Below are positions 1 through 9,065 of a DNA stretch of 17,521 nucleotides, piece after piece. Both the position numbers and the translations under genes were made by a program. The notes below the pieces were generated by a model, which worked only from the letters and a program-made list of their open reading frames with translations, was not told where the DNA came from and did not search any database. The stretch covers positions 1 through 17,521 of the forward strand of contig CAZQWU010000023.1 in the NCBI GenBank assembly GCA_964597305.1, written 5' to 3'. Position 1 is the stretch's first letter. Each line of letters begins with the position of its first letter. The DNA comes from UBA7398 sp964597305. GTDB taxonomy: Bacteria; Actinomycetota; Actinomycetes; Nanopelagicales; Nanopelagicaceae.

Positions 1-1056
1 GCAGATGAAGATACGGTTGATTTTGGTGCGAACTACGACGGCCAAATTCTCGAACCACTCGTCTTGCCTGCTGCATTTCCAAATCTCTTAGTGAATGGCA
101 CAACTGGAATTGCTGTTGGTATGGCAACAAATATGGCGCCACATAACTTGGGTGAAGTTATCGAAGCAACACAACATCTGATTGAAAATCCGAAGGCAAC
201 TCTTAAACAGTTAATGAAAATCATTCCGGGACCTGATTTTCCCACTGGCGGCGAATTAATCGGAAAGGAAGGCCTCGTTGAGGCGTACGAGACTGGCAAA
301 GGTGCTTTTAAAATCCGAGCAACGATAGAAACTGGCAAAGTGACGAGCCGGAAGCAGGGAATAACTATTACGGAACTTCCCTACGGCGTTGGTCCAGAAA
401 AAGTTGTCGAGAAAATTTCAGATCTTGTTAAAGGTAAAAAAATTCAAGGAATATCGGACATTGTTGATTTAACCGATGGTCAGAGCGGAACGCGCGTCAT
501 TATTGAATTAAAGAACGGCTTTGAGCCAGAGGCTGTGCTCGACAATCTCTATCGCCTCTCCCCACTTGAGGAAGCTTTTTCTATTAACGCGGTTGCGCTC
601 GTTGATGGCAAACCAAAGACTCTCGGCCTGAAGGAGTTACTGGAAGTATTTATCGCTCACCGCATTGAAGTAGTGACCCGTCGATCAAACCATCGAAAAG
701 CAAAAGCTCAGGAACGGCTTAATCTCGTTGATGGCTTACTCAAGGCGATTATTGATATCGATAAAGTCGTGAAGCTCATTCGCGGAAGCGATGATGCTAC
801 CGAGGCAAAAGCTGGCTTGATGAAAACTTTCAAACTCAATGATGAACAAGCTACATACATCCTTGATATGCCACTTCGGCGATTAACAAAAATGTCAAAG
901 ATTGAGCTTGATGCTGAGCAGAAAGAACTCAAAGCCACTATCACCTCATTAACGGCACTTTTAAAGAGCGATGAGGCGCTACGTAAAGCGGTTTCAGATG
1001 AGCTCACCGAAGTGTCAAAGAAATTTGCAACCCCGCGACGAACCCGAATCGCGTAA
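1..1056 (+). CDS. parC: Type IIA DNA topoisomerase subunit A, ParC/GyrA-like (5' partial, lacks C-terminal domain)
   Basis: This is the A subunit of a type IIA topoisomerase, the DNA cleavage and rejoining half that works with a GyrB/ParE ATPase. The frame is open from base 1, and 351 residues are visible. They begin in the breakage-reunion core with DEDTVDF and NYDG, followed by the family signature PNLLVNGTTGIAVGMATN (visible residues 27-44). The tower and coiled-coil regions follow (DLVKGKKIQGISDI, LDMPLRRLT), ending in KKFATPRRTRIA. The catalytic tyrosine and winged helix lie before the window. The stop comes where the core normally ends; there is no beta-pinwheel domain and no GyrA box. 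The stop lies 6 nt from the end of convergent parE, so nothing is hidden downstream. Its position beside parE suggests topoisomerase IV, but ParC and GyrA cannot be cleanly separated from this fragment. The family call is certain; the symbol is less so. Confidence 0.88.
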   Translation, partial: ADEDTVDFGANYDGQILEPLVLPAAFPNLLVNGTTGIAVGMATNMAPHNLGEVIEATQHLIENPKATLKQLMKIIPGPDFPTGGELIGKEGLVEAYETGKGAFKIRATIETGKVTSRKQGITITELPYGVGPEKVVEKISDLVKGKKIQGISDIVDLTDGQSGTRVIIELKNGFEPEAVLDNLYRLSPLEEAFSINAVALVDGKPKTLGLKELLEVFIAHRIEVVTRRSNHRKAKAQERLNLVDGLLKAIIDIDKVVKLIRGSDDATEAKAGLMKTFKLNDEQATYILDMPLRRLTKMSKIELDAEQKELKATITSLTALLKSDEALRKAVSDELTEVSKKFATPRRTRIA

Positions 1057-1062
1057 AACTTT

Positions 1063-3150
1063 TTAAGCGTCTATCCGCTCGCGATCTATCTCGGCGCTTG
1101 CAATAAAGTCCTTACGTGGCGCTACTTCATTGCCCATCAAGAGTTCAAACATCTTCTCAGCCTGCGCGGCATCTTTAATGGTGATGCGACGTAGCGTGCG
1201 ATGATCAGGATCCATCGTAGTTTCACGGAGCTGATCGGCATCCATCTCACCTAGGCCTTTGTAACGTTGGATTGGCTCTTTCCAGCGTTTTCCTTGTTTC
1301 TTTAATTGCTCGAGTAGTTTCTTCATCTCGTCATCAGAGTAGGTATAGAAAATCTCACCTTTCTTGCCACCACCACCAACGACTTCAATTCGATGAAGCG
1401 GTGGAATAGCTGCAAATACCCGACCATCGTCGATGAGTGGTTTCATATAGCGATAAAGCAGAGTCAATAACAAACAGCGAATATGGGCGCCATCAACATC
1501 GGCATCCGACATCAAAATAACGCGGCCATATCGAGCATCATCAAGTGAGAAAGATTTTCCTGATCCTGCGCCGATGACAGTGATAATCGAGGCACATTCT
1601 GCATTGTCGAGCATCTGCGACAGCGAGGCTTTTTGTACGTTGAGAATTTTTCCGCGAATCGGAAGTATGGCTTGAAACTCTGAGTTGCGCGCCGCCTTGG
1701 TTGTGCCAAGCGCTGATTCACCTTCCACAATAAATAACTCAGTCCGATTAACATCTTCGGATCGACAATCTGACAGTTTTGCTGGGAGCGAAGAACTTTC
1801 GAGCGCATTTTTTCGACGCTGTAACTCTTTATGTGCCCGCGCCGAAATTCGAGTCCGCGAAGCGTTGGCGACTTTCTCCAAGATTAGCCGACCGTTAGCT
1901 TTATCAATCCGCTTGGTTGTAGTGAAAAATTTCTTAAGTTCGTCTTGAACGACTTGGGTGACAATCTTGGTGACAGCAGGCGTACCAAGAACCTCTTTCG
2001 TCTGACCTTCAAATTGCGGCTCTTGCATTCGCACCGTGACAACCGCAGTTAAACCCTCCACGATGTCATCTTTAATAACGTCTTGTTCATTTTTCTTGAG
2101 CGTTCCAGTTGATCGGAGAAAATCATTAAATACTTTGGTGAGGGCGCGCTCAAAACCTTGAACGTGGGTACCGCCTTTAGGTGTTGCAATGATGTTGACG
2201 AAAGATCGGACATTGGTTTCATAGCCATTGCCCCACTTCACCGCGATGTCGACATCCATATCGCGCTCTACTTCTGTGGGTTCTAGATGTCCTTTGTCAT
2301 CAAGTACCGGCACCGTCTCTTGGTAATGGCCTTTGCCAGTGAGTCGAATGACATCGCCAACGGGATCATCAGTTTGAATGAAGTGGCAATATTCAGAAAT
2401 TCCGCCTTTATGGAAAAACGTTTCTGATGTTTTCGTACTCGTGCGATTGTCATTGACGATAAGAGTTAAACCTGGAACGAGGTAGGAGGTTTGACGAGCG
2501 CGTGTATAAATTTCTTCTAAATCATATGTCGCATCTTTGAGGAAGATTTGTTTATCGGACCACCACTTCACTCGCGTTCCTGTGACCTTACTCGAGACTT
2601 TTCCAATGATGCGTAAACCAGATTCTGGAGTGAACGATGCATTAGGTCCATCACCGTCAAAAATTCCAGCCACTCCTCGTTTGAAGGACATCCAATAAAT
2701 TTTTCCACCGCGATCAACTTCAACATCGAGTCGCGATGAGAGTGCATTAACAACAGATGCGCCAACGCCGTGAAGTCCACCGGTTGCGGCATAGGAACCG
2801 CCACCAAATTTTCCACCTGCGTGAAGTTTTGTCATCACCACTTCAACGCCAGTAAGACCAGTCTTGGGTTCTTTATCTACTGGAATGCCTCGGCCATCAT
2901 CGTGAACTTCGATCGAACCATCTTTTTCTAAATTAATTTCTATTTTTTTGCAATATCCCGCGAGTGACTCATCGACCGCGTTATCAATAATTTCCCATAA
3001 GCAATGCATGAGACCGCGGCCATCAGTTGAACCGATGTACATACCGGGGCGTTTGCGAACTGCATCAAGGCCTTCTAAAACCGAAAGGTCTTTTGCGGTA
3101 TAGCTCTGCTCAACGCTCTGGGACTGTTCCGAATTCTGAGATGCCGCCAC
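1063..3150 (-). CDS. parE: DNA topoisomerase IV subunit B (ParE/GyrB family)
   Basis: This is the ATPase subunit of a type IIA topoisomerase, which drives strand passage when paired with the A subunit. It has 695 residues, a full length for actinobacterial ParE. The N-terminal GHKL ATPase domain shows EIIDNAVDE (53-61, catalytic Glu53), DDGRGIP (84-90) and the lid GGLHGVGASVVNAL (124-137). The transducer follows. The TOPRIM domain has EGESALG (477-483), LPIRGKILNVQKA and DADVDGAH (549-556). The C-terminal tail carries QRYKGLGEM (628-636) and ends RERIDA. The EGESALG and NSEFQAILPIRGK motifs resemble actinobacterial ParE more than GyrB, from memory of the families. The start is a GTG at 3150 with no strong Shine-Dalgarno sequence; the first 16 or so residues are low-complexity, so the exact start is soft. 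It converges with the topoisomerase A gene and diverges from the DUF7455-like gene. Confidence 0.95.
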   Translation of the reverse strand: MAASQNSEQSQSVEQSYTAKDLSVLEGLDAVRKRPGMYIGSTDGRGLMHCLWEIIDNAVDESLAGYCKKIEINLEKDGSIEVHDDGRGIPVDKEPKTGLTGVEVVMTKLHAGGKFGGGSYAATGGLHGVGASVVNALSSRLDVEVDRGGKIYWMSFKRGVAGIFDGDGPNASFTPESGLRIIGKVSSKVTGTRVKWWSDKQIFLKDATYDLEEIYTRARQTSYLVPGLTLIVNDNRTSTKTSETFFHKGGISEYCHFIQTDDPVGDVIRLTGKGHYQETVPVLDDKGHLEPTEVERDMDVDIAVKWGNGYETNVRSFVNIIATPKGGTHVQGFERALTKVFNDFLRSTGTLKKNEQDVIKDDIVEGLTAVVTVRMQEPQFEGQTKEVLGTPAVTKIVTQVVQDELKKFFTTTKRIDKANGRLILEKVANASRTRISARAHKELQRRKNALESSSLPAKLSDCRSEDVNRTELFIVEGESALGTTKAARNSEFQAILPIRGKILNVQKASLSQMLDNAECASIITVIGAGSGKSFSLDDARYGRVILMSDADVDGAHIRCLLLTLLYRYMKPLIDDGRVFAAIPPLHRIEVVGGGGKKGEIFYTYSDDEMKKLLEQLKKQGKRWKEPIQRYKGLGEMDADQLRETTMDPDHRTLRRITIKDAAQAEKMFELLMGNEVAPRKDFIASAEIDRERIDA

Positions 3151-3323
3151 GGTGTCGAAGGGTAACTGCGGAGCGGAAAATCCCTTGTCATACGCGCCGA
3201 ATATGCTGTGAAAATGTCGAGATTGCGGAATTTATACGTGAAAAATCGAAAAAAATTATGGAATTAAGAAACTTTAACCTGCGGGGAATAACTCTGTCAT
3301 GGTTTGATGTTCCACCTGCAGTG

Positions 3324-3339
3324 TTCGGGATAACCCGAA
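3324..3339 (+). repeat. Perfect inverted repeat in the leader of the DUF7455-like gene
   Basis: TTCGGG, loop ATAA, CCCGAA forms a perfect 6-bp inverted repeat. It sits 11 nt before the ribosome binding site (AGGAAG at 3351-3356) of the small downstream gene. It could be a leader-RNA hairpin or a protein-binding palindrome. A U-tract does not follow, so it is not an intrinsic terminator. Function is unknown. Confidence 0.45.
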
Positions 3340-3363
3340 AAAGCGATGAAAGGAAGTACACCG

Positions 3364-3582
3364 GTGACTAACCAAGTAATGCTCGAAACAACACCGCTCA
3401 ATGCAATTGACCGATGTGATCGATGTGGCGCTCAGGCTTATGTCCGCGCAGTATTACTTTCCGGTCTCGAACTTCTCTTCTGTGGCCACCACGCAAAAGA
3501 ATATGCCGAAGGTCTCAAGAATGTAGCGTCACGGATTGATGACCAAACTGCGCGAATTAACGAAGAATCAGCGGTTCAATAA
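3364..3582 (+). CDS. Small Cys/His-rich protein, DUF7455-like
   Basis: This gene encodes a 72-residue protein of unknown function. It carries DRCDRCGAQAYVRAVLLSG followed by LLFCGHHAKEY, a CxxC...CxxH pattern that could bind one zinc ion as a small ribbon. The rest is a charged helical tail. I recognise it as the short protein commonly found between the primary sigma factor and ParE genes in actinobacteria (I believe DUF7455). I chose the GTG at 3364 because AGGAAG lies 7 nt upstream and because homologues as I recall them begin about 16 residues before the DRCDRCG motif. An in-frame ATG at 3346 would add six residues but has no ribosome site. The 213-bp region shared with divergent parE should hold both promoters; I could not pick a convincing -35/-10 pair. 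Its 3' end overlaps the FAD oxidoreductase by 26 nt tail to tail. Confidence 0.8.
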   Translation: MTNQVMLETTPLNAIDRCDRCGAQAYVRAVLLSGLELLFCGHHAKEYAEGLKNVASRIDDQTARINEESAVQ

Positions 3583-4873
3583 GTCGACTTAATACGCTCG
3601 GCCGCTTGGTTACTCGTTCTTCATAATCGGCAATATCACTCAACTTCACGAGCGTGTTCACTGCACAATATCGAAGCGGCTCTCGCTCCCATTGTCGTGT
3701 TCGTCGATTAATAAAGTGAAGTCCTCGAATGTCATCGGTGCCGTCACATATTTCCTCAGCAAGAGCACGCGCTGCAAGAAATGACATTGTCATTCCATCT
3801 CCGGCATATCCGCCAATAACGCCATAATTAAATTCTTTATCCCATTGAACGTAGGGTTCCCAATCACGAGTGATTGCAACTGCGCCACCCCAGGCATGAG
3901 TAAATTCAATCTCCTCTAATTGTGGAAACCAGGATCTCGCTAAATTCCGAAGTGATTGATGGACGCGAGAAGAATTTTCAATCTCACCATTTAATCGAGA
4001 GCCCCAGGGGTAACGAGCGCCACGCCCGCCAATAGCAAGTCGATTATCGACGGTTCGCTGTGCGTAATTGATGAGATGTAAACCTTCAGCAAATGTTGCG
4101 CGTTGTGCGTTACCAATTTCTTTCCATAGAGACTCAGGAAGTGGATTGGTCGCCACCATGAGCGAATAGAGAGGGATTTGGTGGCGTGGCGCTGGACGAT
4201 AAACCTCGGTGGCATTGATCACGATATGGGCATGCACCATTGATGAATTAACGGCGAGTTGATGTGGCGCTATCTCAGCAGCAGGTGAATTTTCATAGAG
4301 AGAAATTTTCCCTTCCAGAAATCGAACCAACCCTTGTAATAAAAGCATCGGATTAACGCTGGCACACTCCGGATTAAATAACCCACCGCGCGCTTTCTCA
4401 ACGGTAATAATGTTCGCTAGCTCTGCTGAATTAAGCCAGTGATGATCTGAATCAACTCCAGATTTCAGGCGAATCTCTTGCGCCTTATTTCTGGCAAACA
4501 TAACGGTTCCACCTTTAACGAAGCCAGAATCAGGTGCATAGCGTTGCGCGAATGTTCCGATGTCGTCGATGGAATGTTGCAAGGATTGAAAGACCAATCG
4601 AGTCTTCTCTTCGCCGTGGCGTTTTTTAAGGGTTGATCGATACACCGGGTAATCTGAAGAGATCCATCCACCATTGCGACCGCTTGCACCATAACCAAGA
4701 TGGCGTGCTTCAAAAAGCGCGACTTTTAGCTCAGGTTTTTTCTTCAGTAAATGATAAGCAGACCACAGTCCAGAAAAGCCACCACCAATGATCGCAACAT
4801 CGACATGGAGAGATTCTGCGAGGTGAGGAAATCGTGTAGCGCTTAGACCTTCTGCCCAGAGACTTTTATTCAT
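3557..4873 (-). CDS. FAD-dependent amine/amino-acid oxidoreductase (DAO family, PuuB-like)
   Basis: This is a 438-residue flavoprotein of the D-amino-acid oxidase (DadA/PuuB) fold, expected to oxidise an amine or amino-acid C-N bond in the cytoplasm. The N-terminal Rossmann motif reads VAIIGGGFSGLWSAYHL (26-42). Glu55 at the end of strand two would bind the ADP ribose, and GYGASGRNGGW (60-70) follows, a signature of gamma-glutamylputrescine-oxidase-like members. The C-terminal FAD contact is GVIGGYAGDGM (351-361). The substrate cannot be deduced. The ATG at 4873 lies 6 nt after the stop of the CDGSH iron-sulfur gene, so the two are probably cotranscribed. The CDGSH protein might be an electron partner, though that is inference. 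The 3' end overlaps the convergent DUF7455-like gene by 26 nt, with no terminator visible. Confidence 0.85.
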   Translation of the reverse strand: MNKSLWAEGLSATRFPHLAESLHVDVAIIGGGFSGLWSAYHLLKKKPELKVALFEARHLGYGASGRNGGWISSDYPVYRSTLKKRHGEEKTRLVFQSLQHSIDDIGTFAQRYAPDSGFVKGGTVMFARNKAQEIRLKSGVDSDHHWLNSAELANIITVEKARGGLFNPECASVNPMLLLQGLVRFLEGKISLYENSPAAEIAPHQLAVNSSMVHAHIVINATEVYRPAPRHQIPLYSLMVATNPLPESLWKEIGNAQRATFAEGLHLINYAQRTVDNRLAIGGRGARYPWGSRLNGEIENSSRVHQSLRNLARSWFPQLEEIEFTHAWGGAVAITRDWEPYVQWDKEFNYGVIGGYAGDGMTMSFLAARALAEEICDGTDDIRGLHFINRRTRQWEREPLRYCAVNTLVKLSDIADYEERVTKRPSVLSRLIEPLILR

Positions 4874-4879
4874 GGGCGT

Positions 4880-4990
4880 TTAATTTCCGGTGGCTTGAAA
4901 TCCTGCCTCTTTATGGCTGCCATCGCACCATGGTTTATCTTTCGAGTGGCCACATCGGCAGAGCGAGAAATCAGTTTTTGTCTCAAGAAC
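4880..4990 (-). CDS. CDGSH iron-sulfur domain protein (5' partial at assembly gap)
   Basis: The C-terminal 36 residues of a CDGSH-type protein are visible, and the 5' end is lost in the N run. The full binding motif is present: CRCGHSKDKPWCDGSH, that is CxC, then CxxxH with the conserved Ser and Pro. Three Cys and one His would hold a 2Fe-2S cluster, as in mitoNEET-like proteins; bacterial members are often only about 60-80 residues long. The role is unknown, probably redox or Fe-S handling. The stop is 6 nt before the start of the FAD oxidoreductase, suggesting an operon. The reading frame happens to stay open through the Ns into the sigma factor, but that is an artefact of the gap and not a fusion. 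Confidence 0.85.
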   Translation of the reverse strand, partial: VLETKTDFSLCRCGHSKDKPWCDGSHKEAGFQATGN

Positions 4991-5090
4991 NNNNNNNNNN
5001 NNNNNNNNNNNNNNNNNNNNNNNNNNNNNNNNNNNNNNNNNNNNNNNNNNNNNNNNNNNNNNNNNNNNNNNNNNNNNNNNNNNNNNNNNN
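4991..5090. other. Assembly gap (100 Ns)
   Basis: Exactly 100 consecutive Ns, the conventional placeholder for a scaffold join of unknown length. At least the last 50 or so residues of the sigma factor (region 4.2) and the start of the CDGSH gene are missing here. Whole genes could also lie in it. Confidence 0.97.
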
Positions 5091-6430
<1,340 letters not shown>

Positions 6431-6450
6431 AAAACATCCTTTGCTTTTTT

Positions 6451-6464
6451 GGTGATTATTCACC
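6451..6464 (-). repeat. Small inverted repeat upstream of the rpoD start
   Basis: GGTGA, loop of four, TCACC is a perfect 5-bp inverted repeat in the rpoD leader, about 20 nt before the GTG start. It could fold in the mRNA just upstream of the ribosome site. It may be chance. Confidence 0.35.
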
Positions 6465-6541
6465 AGGAGTAATTACCGCGGTGTTCACAATCTCTTTGAG
6501 CAGTTCGCTCGCCGATCTTGGAGGCACTTTGGCGTGGCTAT

Positions 6542-6571
6542 ATTATAAATTGTCCACAGGGTATTTGCTCA
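6542..6571 (-). promoter_or_regulatory. Predicted rpoD promoter with embedded DnaA-box-like site
   Basis: On the minus strand a perfect TATAAT lies at 6547-6542. The best -35 is TGAGCA at 6571-6566 with an 18-bp spacer, a weak match (3 of 6). The predicted start of transcription is near 6535, giving a leader of roughly 105 nt before the GTG. On the plus strand the spacer holds TTGTCCACA at 6550-6558, identical to the DnaA box preferred in high-GC actinobacteria as I recall it. The promoter sits just after the metX stop and no terminator is seen between them, so read-through from metX is also possible. Confidence 0.5.
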
Positions 6572-6576
6572 CCACA

Positions 6577-7698
6577 TTAGCTACGCGAGGCGTATCCGGC
6601 GCGAACTCTTAAGCCAATATCGATAGTTTCTCGAATGATCTCCCCTACCGACTCCACTTCGATGAGAAATCCATCGTGGCCGAAGGGCGAGGTAATGGTT
6701 TTTACCGGGAGCGCGGTCGGAGTGAGCTCAACTATTTCTGCTTGGAGGCGAGGCGGAAAGAGGCGGTCGGTATCTATTGAGACAACGACAAGCGGGATTT
6801 GGATGGTTTTAAGCGCTGCTTCAACCCCACCACGATCGCGACCGACGTCATGGGAATTCATCGCATCGGTGAGGACGATATAGGTATTGGCATCAAAACG
6901 GTTCTGTAATTTTTTGGCTTGATGATCCAGATATGACTCGACCGCATAACGTCCCGTCTCATCACCTTGCATCTCCCGACCAAATCGCACATCCATCTCG
7001 ACCTCGGTGCGATAGGTCAGGTGGGCAATTTTCCGTGCGATCCCCATTCCAGTAATGGGACCTTGTTCTTGTTCGTAGTAATCACCGAAATTGAAATATG
7101 GATCGGCTTTAATTGCGTGGATCTGAGTAGAGGCCGTGCCAATTTGGTCGCCAGTAGCAACTGCTGATGAACCAATAGTACAAATCGAGCCAATTTTATC
7201 GGGATGTTGAATCGCCCACTCCAACGATCGCATTCCACCTAGTGATGGACCAACGGCGATGATGTAGCCAGGAATATCGAGCGCCCTCGTTAGTGCAAGT
7301 TCTGCATTGACCATGTCACGAATCGTGATCGAAGGAAATCGAGAGCCCCATCGTTTTCCATCGGGAGCAAGCGATGCAGGTCCGGTTGAGCCTTGGCATC
7401 CTCCAATGACATTAGGACAGATCACGAAATATTTATTGGTATCAAAAGGCAGACCTGGTCCGACCATTTGTGGCCACCACGCAGGAACATCAGACCAACC
7501 AGTAAGTGCATGATTAATTAAAATCGCATTACTTTTTTCTTCGTTGAGATCACCCCAGGTTTGATAAGCAATGGTGACGTTGGGAAGAGTTTCGCCAGAC
7601 TCTAAAAGTAAGTCACCGATAGCGAGGAAGCGTCGTTCACCGGGGTCATGGTTTTCTAACCATGCCCCCGTGACTCGACTATCGATAGTGGATGACAT
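6577..7698 (-). CDS. metX: Homoserine O-acetyltransferase
   Basis: This enzyme transfers acetyl from acetyl-CoA to L-homoserine, the first committed step of methionine synthesis, making O-acetylhomoserine for MetY. It has 373 residues and an alpha/beta-hydrolase fold, a usual length. Family motifs are NHALTG (62-67), NVIGGCQGSTGPASL (96-110), the nucleophile elbow GPSLGGMRSLEW (150-161, Ser152), Asp311 in DTDRLFPP and His341 in GHDGFLIE. The elbow reads GPSLGG where many MetX proteins have GGSMGG, but GxSxG is kept. The ATG at 7698 is 2 nt after the metY stop, so translation is probably coupled. Both genes share the SAM-IV riboswitch upstream of metY. Succinyl rather than acetyl specificity cannot be excluded by sequence, but pairing with MetY favours acetyl. 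Confidence 0.92.
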   Translation of the reverse strand: MSSTIDSRVTGAWLENHDPGERRFLAIGDLLLESGETLPNVTIAYQTWGDLNEEKSNAILINHALTGWSDVPAWWPQMVGPGLPFDTNKYFVICPNVIGGCQGSTGPASLAPDGKRWGSRFPSITIRDMVNAELALTRALDIPGYIIAVGPSLGGMRSLEWAIQHPDKIGSICTIGSSAVATGDQIGTASTQIHAIKADPYFNFGDYYEQEQGPITGMGIARKIAHLTYRTEVEMDVRFGREMQGDETGRYAVESYLDHQAKKLQNRFDANTYIVLTDAMNSHDVGRDRGGVEAALKTIQIPLVVVSIDTDRLFPPRLQAEIVELTPTALPVKTITSPFGHDGFLIEVESVGEIIRETIDIGLRVRAGYASRS

Positions 7699-7700
7699 GG

Positions 7701-9023
7701 TTAGCGAGCTGCAGCAAAACCTCTTTCAAGGTCTGCTTTGATATCGGCGATATTTTCTAAGCCAAGGCTAAGTCGAACTAATCCTGGCGTAACTCCAGCA
7801 GTGAGTTGTTCTTCTGGCGTCAATTGTGAGTGAGTTGTTGATGCCGGATGAATTGCCAATGAGCGAACATCACCAATATTGGCGACGTGGGAGAAAATAT
7901 CGAGCGCCTCAATAAATTTCTTACCCGCCTCGACTCCACCTTTCAATTCGAAGGAGAGAACCGAACCGCTTCCCTTTGGTGCATATTTCTTAGCGAGCGT
8001 ATGCCATGGACTTGACGGCAACGATGCATAGTTAACTTTGGCAACTTGTGGATGTGATTCCAGCCAGGTTGCTACTGCTTTGGCGTTTTCGACGTGGCGT
8101 TCGATGCGAAGACTTAATGTCTCTAAACCTTGGGCAAGTAACCAAGCGTTAAACGGTGAAACAGCTGCTCCGATATCGCGCAATAAGGTAAGGCGAATCT
8201 TGAAGATATAGGAGAGATTGGCGCCAAATGGAGAACCAACACCGAGCGCTTGCGCGTACACCAGACCGTGATAACTCGGATCAGGTTGATTGAAATTCTT
8301 AAATCGATCAGGATATTTTGCGTAATCAAATTTCCCAGAGTCAACAATCGCACCGACTACCGCGTTTCCATGGCCAGAGAGGAACTTGGTTGCAGAGTGG
8401 ACTACGACATCAGCGCCATGTTCTATCGGACGAATCAAAAATGGCGTTGCGACAGTGTTATCGACGATCAACGGCACGCCAGCTTCGTGAGCCACTCGCG
8501 CAATTGCCTCTATATCGAGCAGATCGTTTTTGGGATTTGCAATCGTTTCGCCAAAAAACGCTTTGGTATTGGGGCGAACAGCCTTCTTCCACGATTCTGG
8601 ATTTTCTGGATTATCGACAAAAGTTACTTCGATTCCAAATTTAGGAAGGGTGTAATGGAACAAGTTGTACGTTCCACCATAGAGCGATGGCGAAGAGACA
8701 ATGTGATCGCCTGCTTCAGCGAGGTTGAGAATTGCAAATGTCGTCGCTGCAGATCCAGAAGCAACAAGGAGCGCCGCCACGCCACCTTCAAGTGATGCGA
8801 CCCGTTGTTCTACCGCATCTTGGGTGGGATTCATGATGCGCGTATAAATATTTCCTAACTCTGCCAAGCCAAAGAGATTTGCCGCATGTTCGGTATCGCG
8901 GAATTGATATGCAGTGGTTTGGTAGAGAGGAAGAGCGCGCGCACCCGTTGTTGGATCAGGAACTTGGCCCGCATGAATTTGGCGAGTTTCAAATTCTGTA
9001 TTGGAAACGGAAAAAGATGACAC
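7701..9023 (-). CDS. metY: O-acetylhomoserine sulfhydrylase (aminocarboxypropyltransferase)
   Basis: This PLP enzyme converts O-acetylhomoserine plus sulfide into homocysteine and acetate, the direct sulfhydrylation route to methionine. It has 440 residues, typical of MetY and longer than cystathionine gamma-synthase (about 380). Cys/Met-metabolism motifs in order: YQTTAYQF (34-41), YTRIMNPT (60-67), LVASGSAA (86-93), Asp188 in VDNTVATPF contacting the PLP ring nitrogen, and Lys213 in HSATKFLSGHG forming the Schiff base. The C-terminus has the usual SLAIHPAST and RLSLGLEN. The start is GTG at 9023, preceded by a strong GGGGAGG at 9036-9030 with a 6-nt spacer. That ribosome site lies partly inside a short hairpin and downstream of a SAM-IV riboswitch, so expression should drop when SAM is plentiful. 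metX follows after 2 nt. Confidence 0.95.
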   Translation of the reverse strand: MSSFSVSNTEFETRQIHAGQVPDPTTGARALPLYQTTAYQFRDTEHAANLFGLAELGNIYTRIMNPTQDAVEQRVASLEGGVAALLVASGSAATTFAILNLAEAGDHIVSSPSLYGGTYNLFHYTLPKFGIEVTFVDNPENPESWKKAVRPNTKAFFGETIANPKNDLLDIEAIARVAHEAGVPLIVDNTVATPFLIRPIEHGADVVVHSATKFLSGHGNAVVGAIVDSGKFDYAKYPDRFKNFNQPDPSYHGLVYAQALGVGSPFGANLSYIFKIRLTLLRDIGAAVSPFNAWLLAQGLETLSLRIERHVENAKAVATWLESHPQVAKVNYASLPSSPWHTLAKKYAPKGSGSVLSFELKGGVEAGKKFIEALDIFSHVANIGDVRSLAIHPASTTHSQLTPEEQLTAGVTPGLVRLSLGLENIADIKADLERGFAAAR

Positions 9024-9029
9024 GTATTA

Positions 9030-9045
9030 CCTCCCCTAGAAGGGG
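9030..9045 (-). promoter_or_regulatory. Ribosome-binding-site-occluding hairpin before metY
   Basis: On the minus strand CCCCT (9045-9041 in complement), loop TCT, AGGGG (9037-9033) makes a 5-bp GC-rich hairpin. Its 3' arm overlaps the 5' half of the metY Shine-Dalgarno GGGGAGG (9036-9030), six bases before the GTG start. This is a natural translational expression platform for the riboswitch upstream. No long U-tract follows, so it is not an intrinsic terminator. Confidence 0.55.
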
Positions 9046-9065
9046 CCTGGATTTCAGACCCACGC

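Noticed and set aside
1..1056. Calling the A subunit GyrA
   Set aside because: No GyrA box or C-terminal domain, and it lies beside a ParE-type B subunit; ParC is the better label, though the fragment cannot prove it.
6451..6464. Intrinsic terminator between metX and rpoD
   Set aside because: The 5-bp hairpin is followed by A residues on the minus strand, lies downstream of the predicted rpoD promoter, and would be too weak.
8250..8795. 181-residue plus-strand frame inside metY
   Set aside because: Lies entirely opposite a confident metY, with no recognisable domain and biased Arg/Cys composition.
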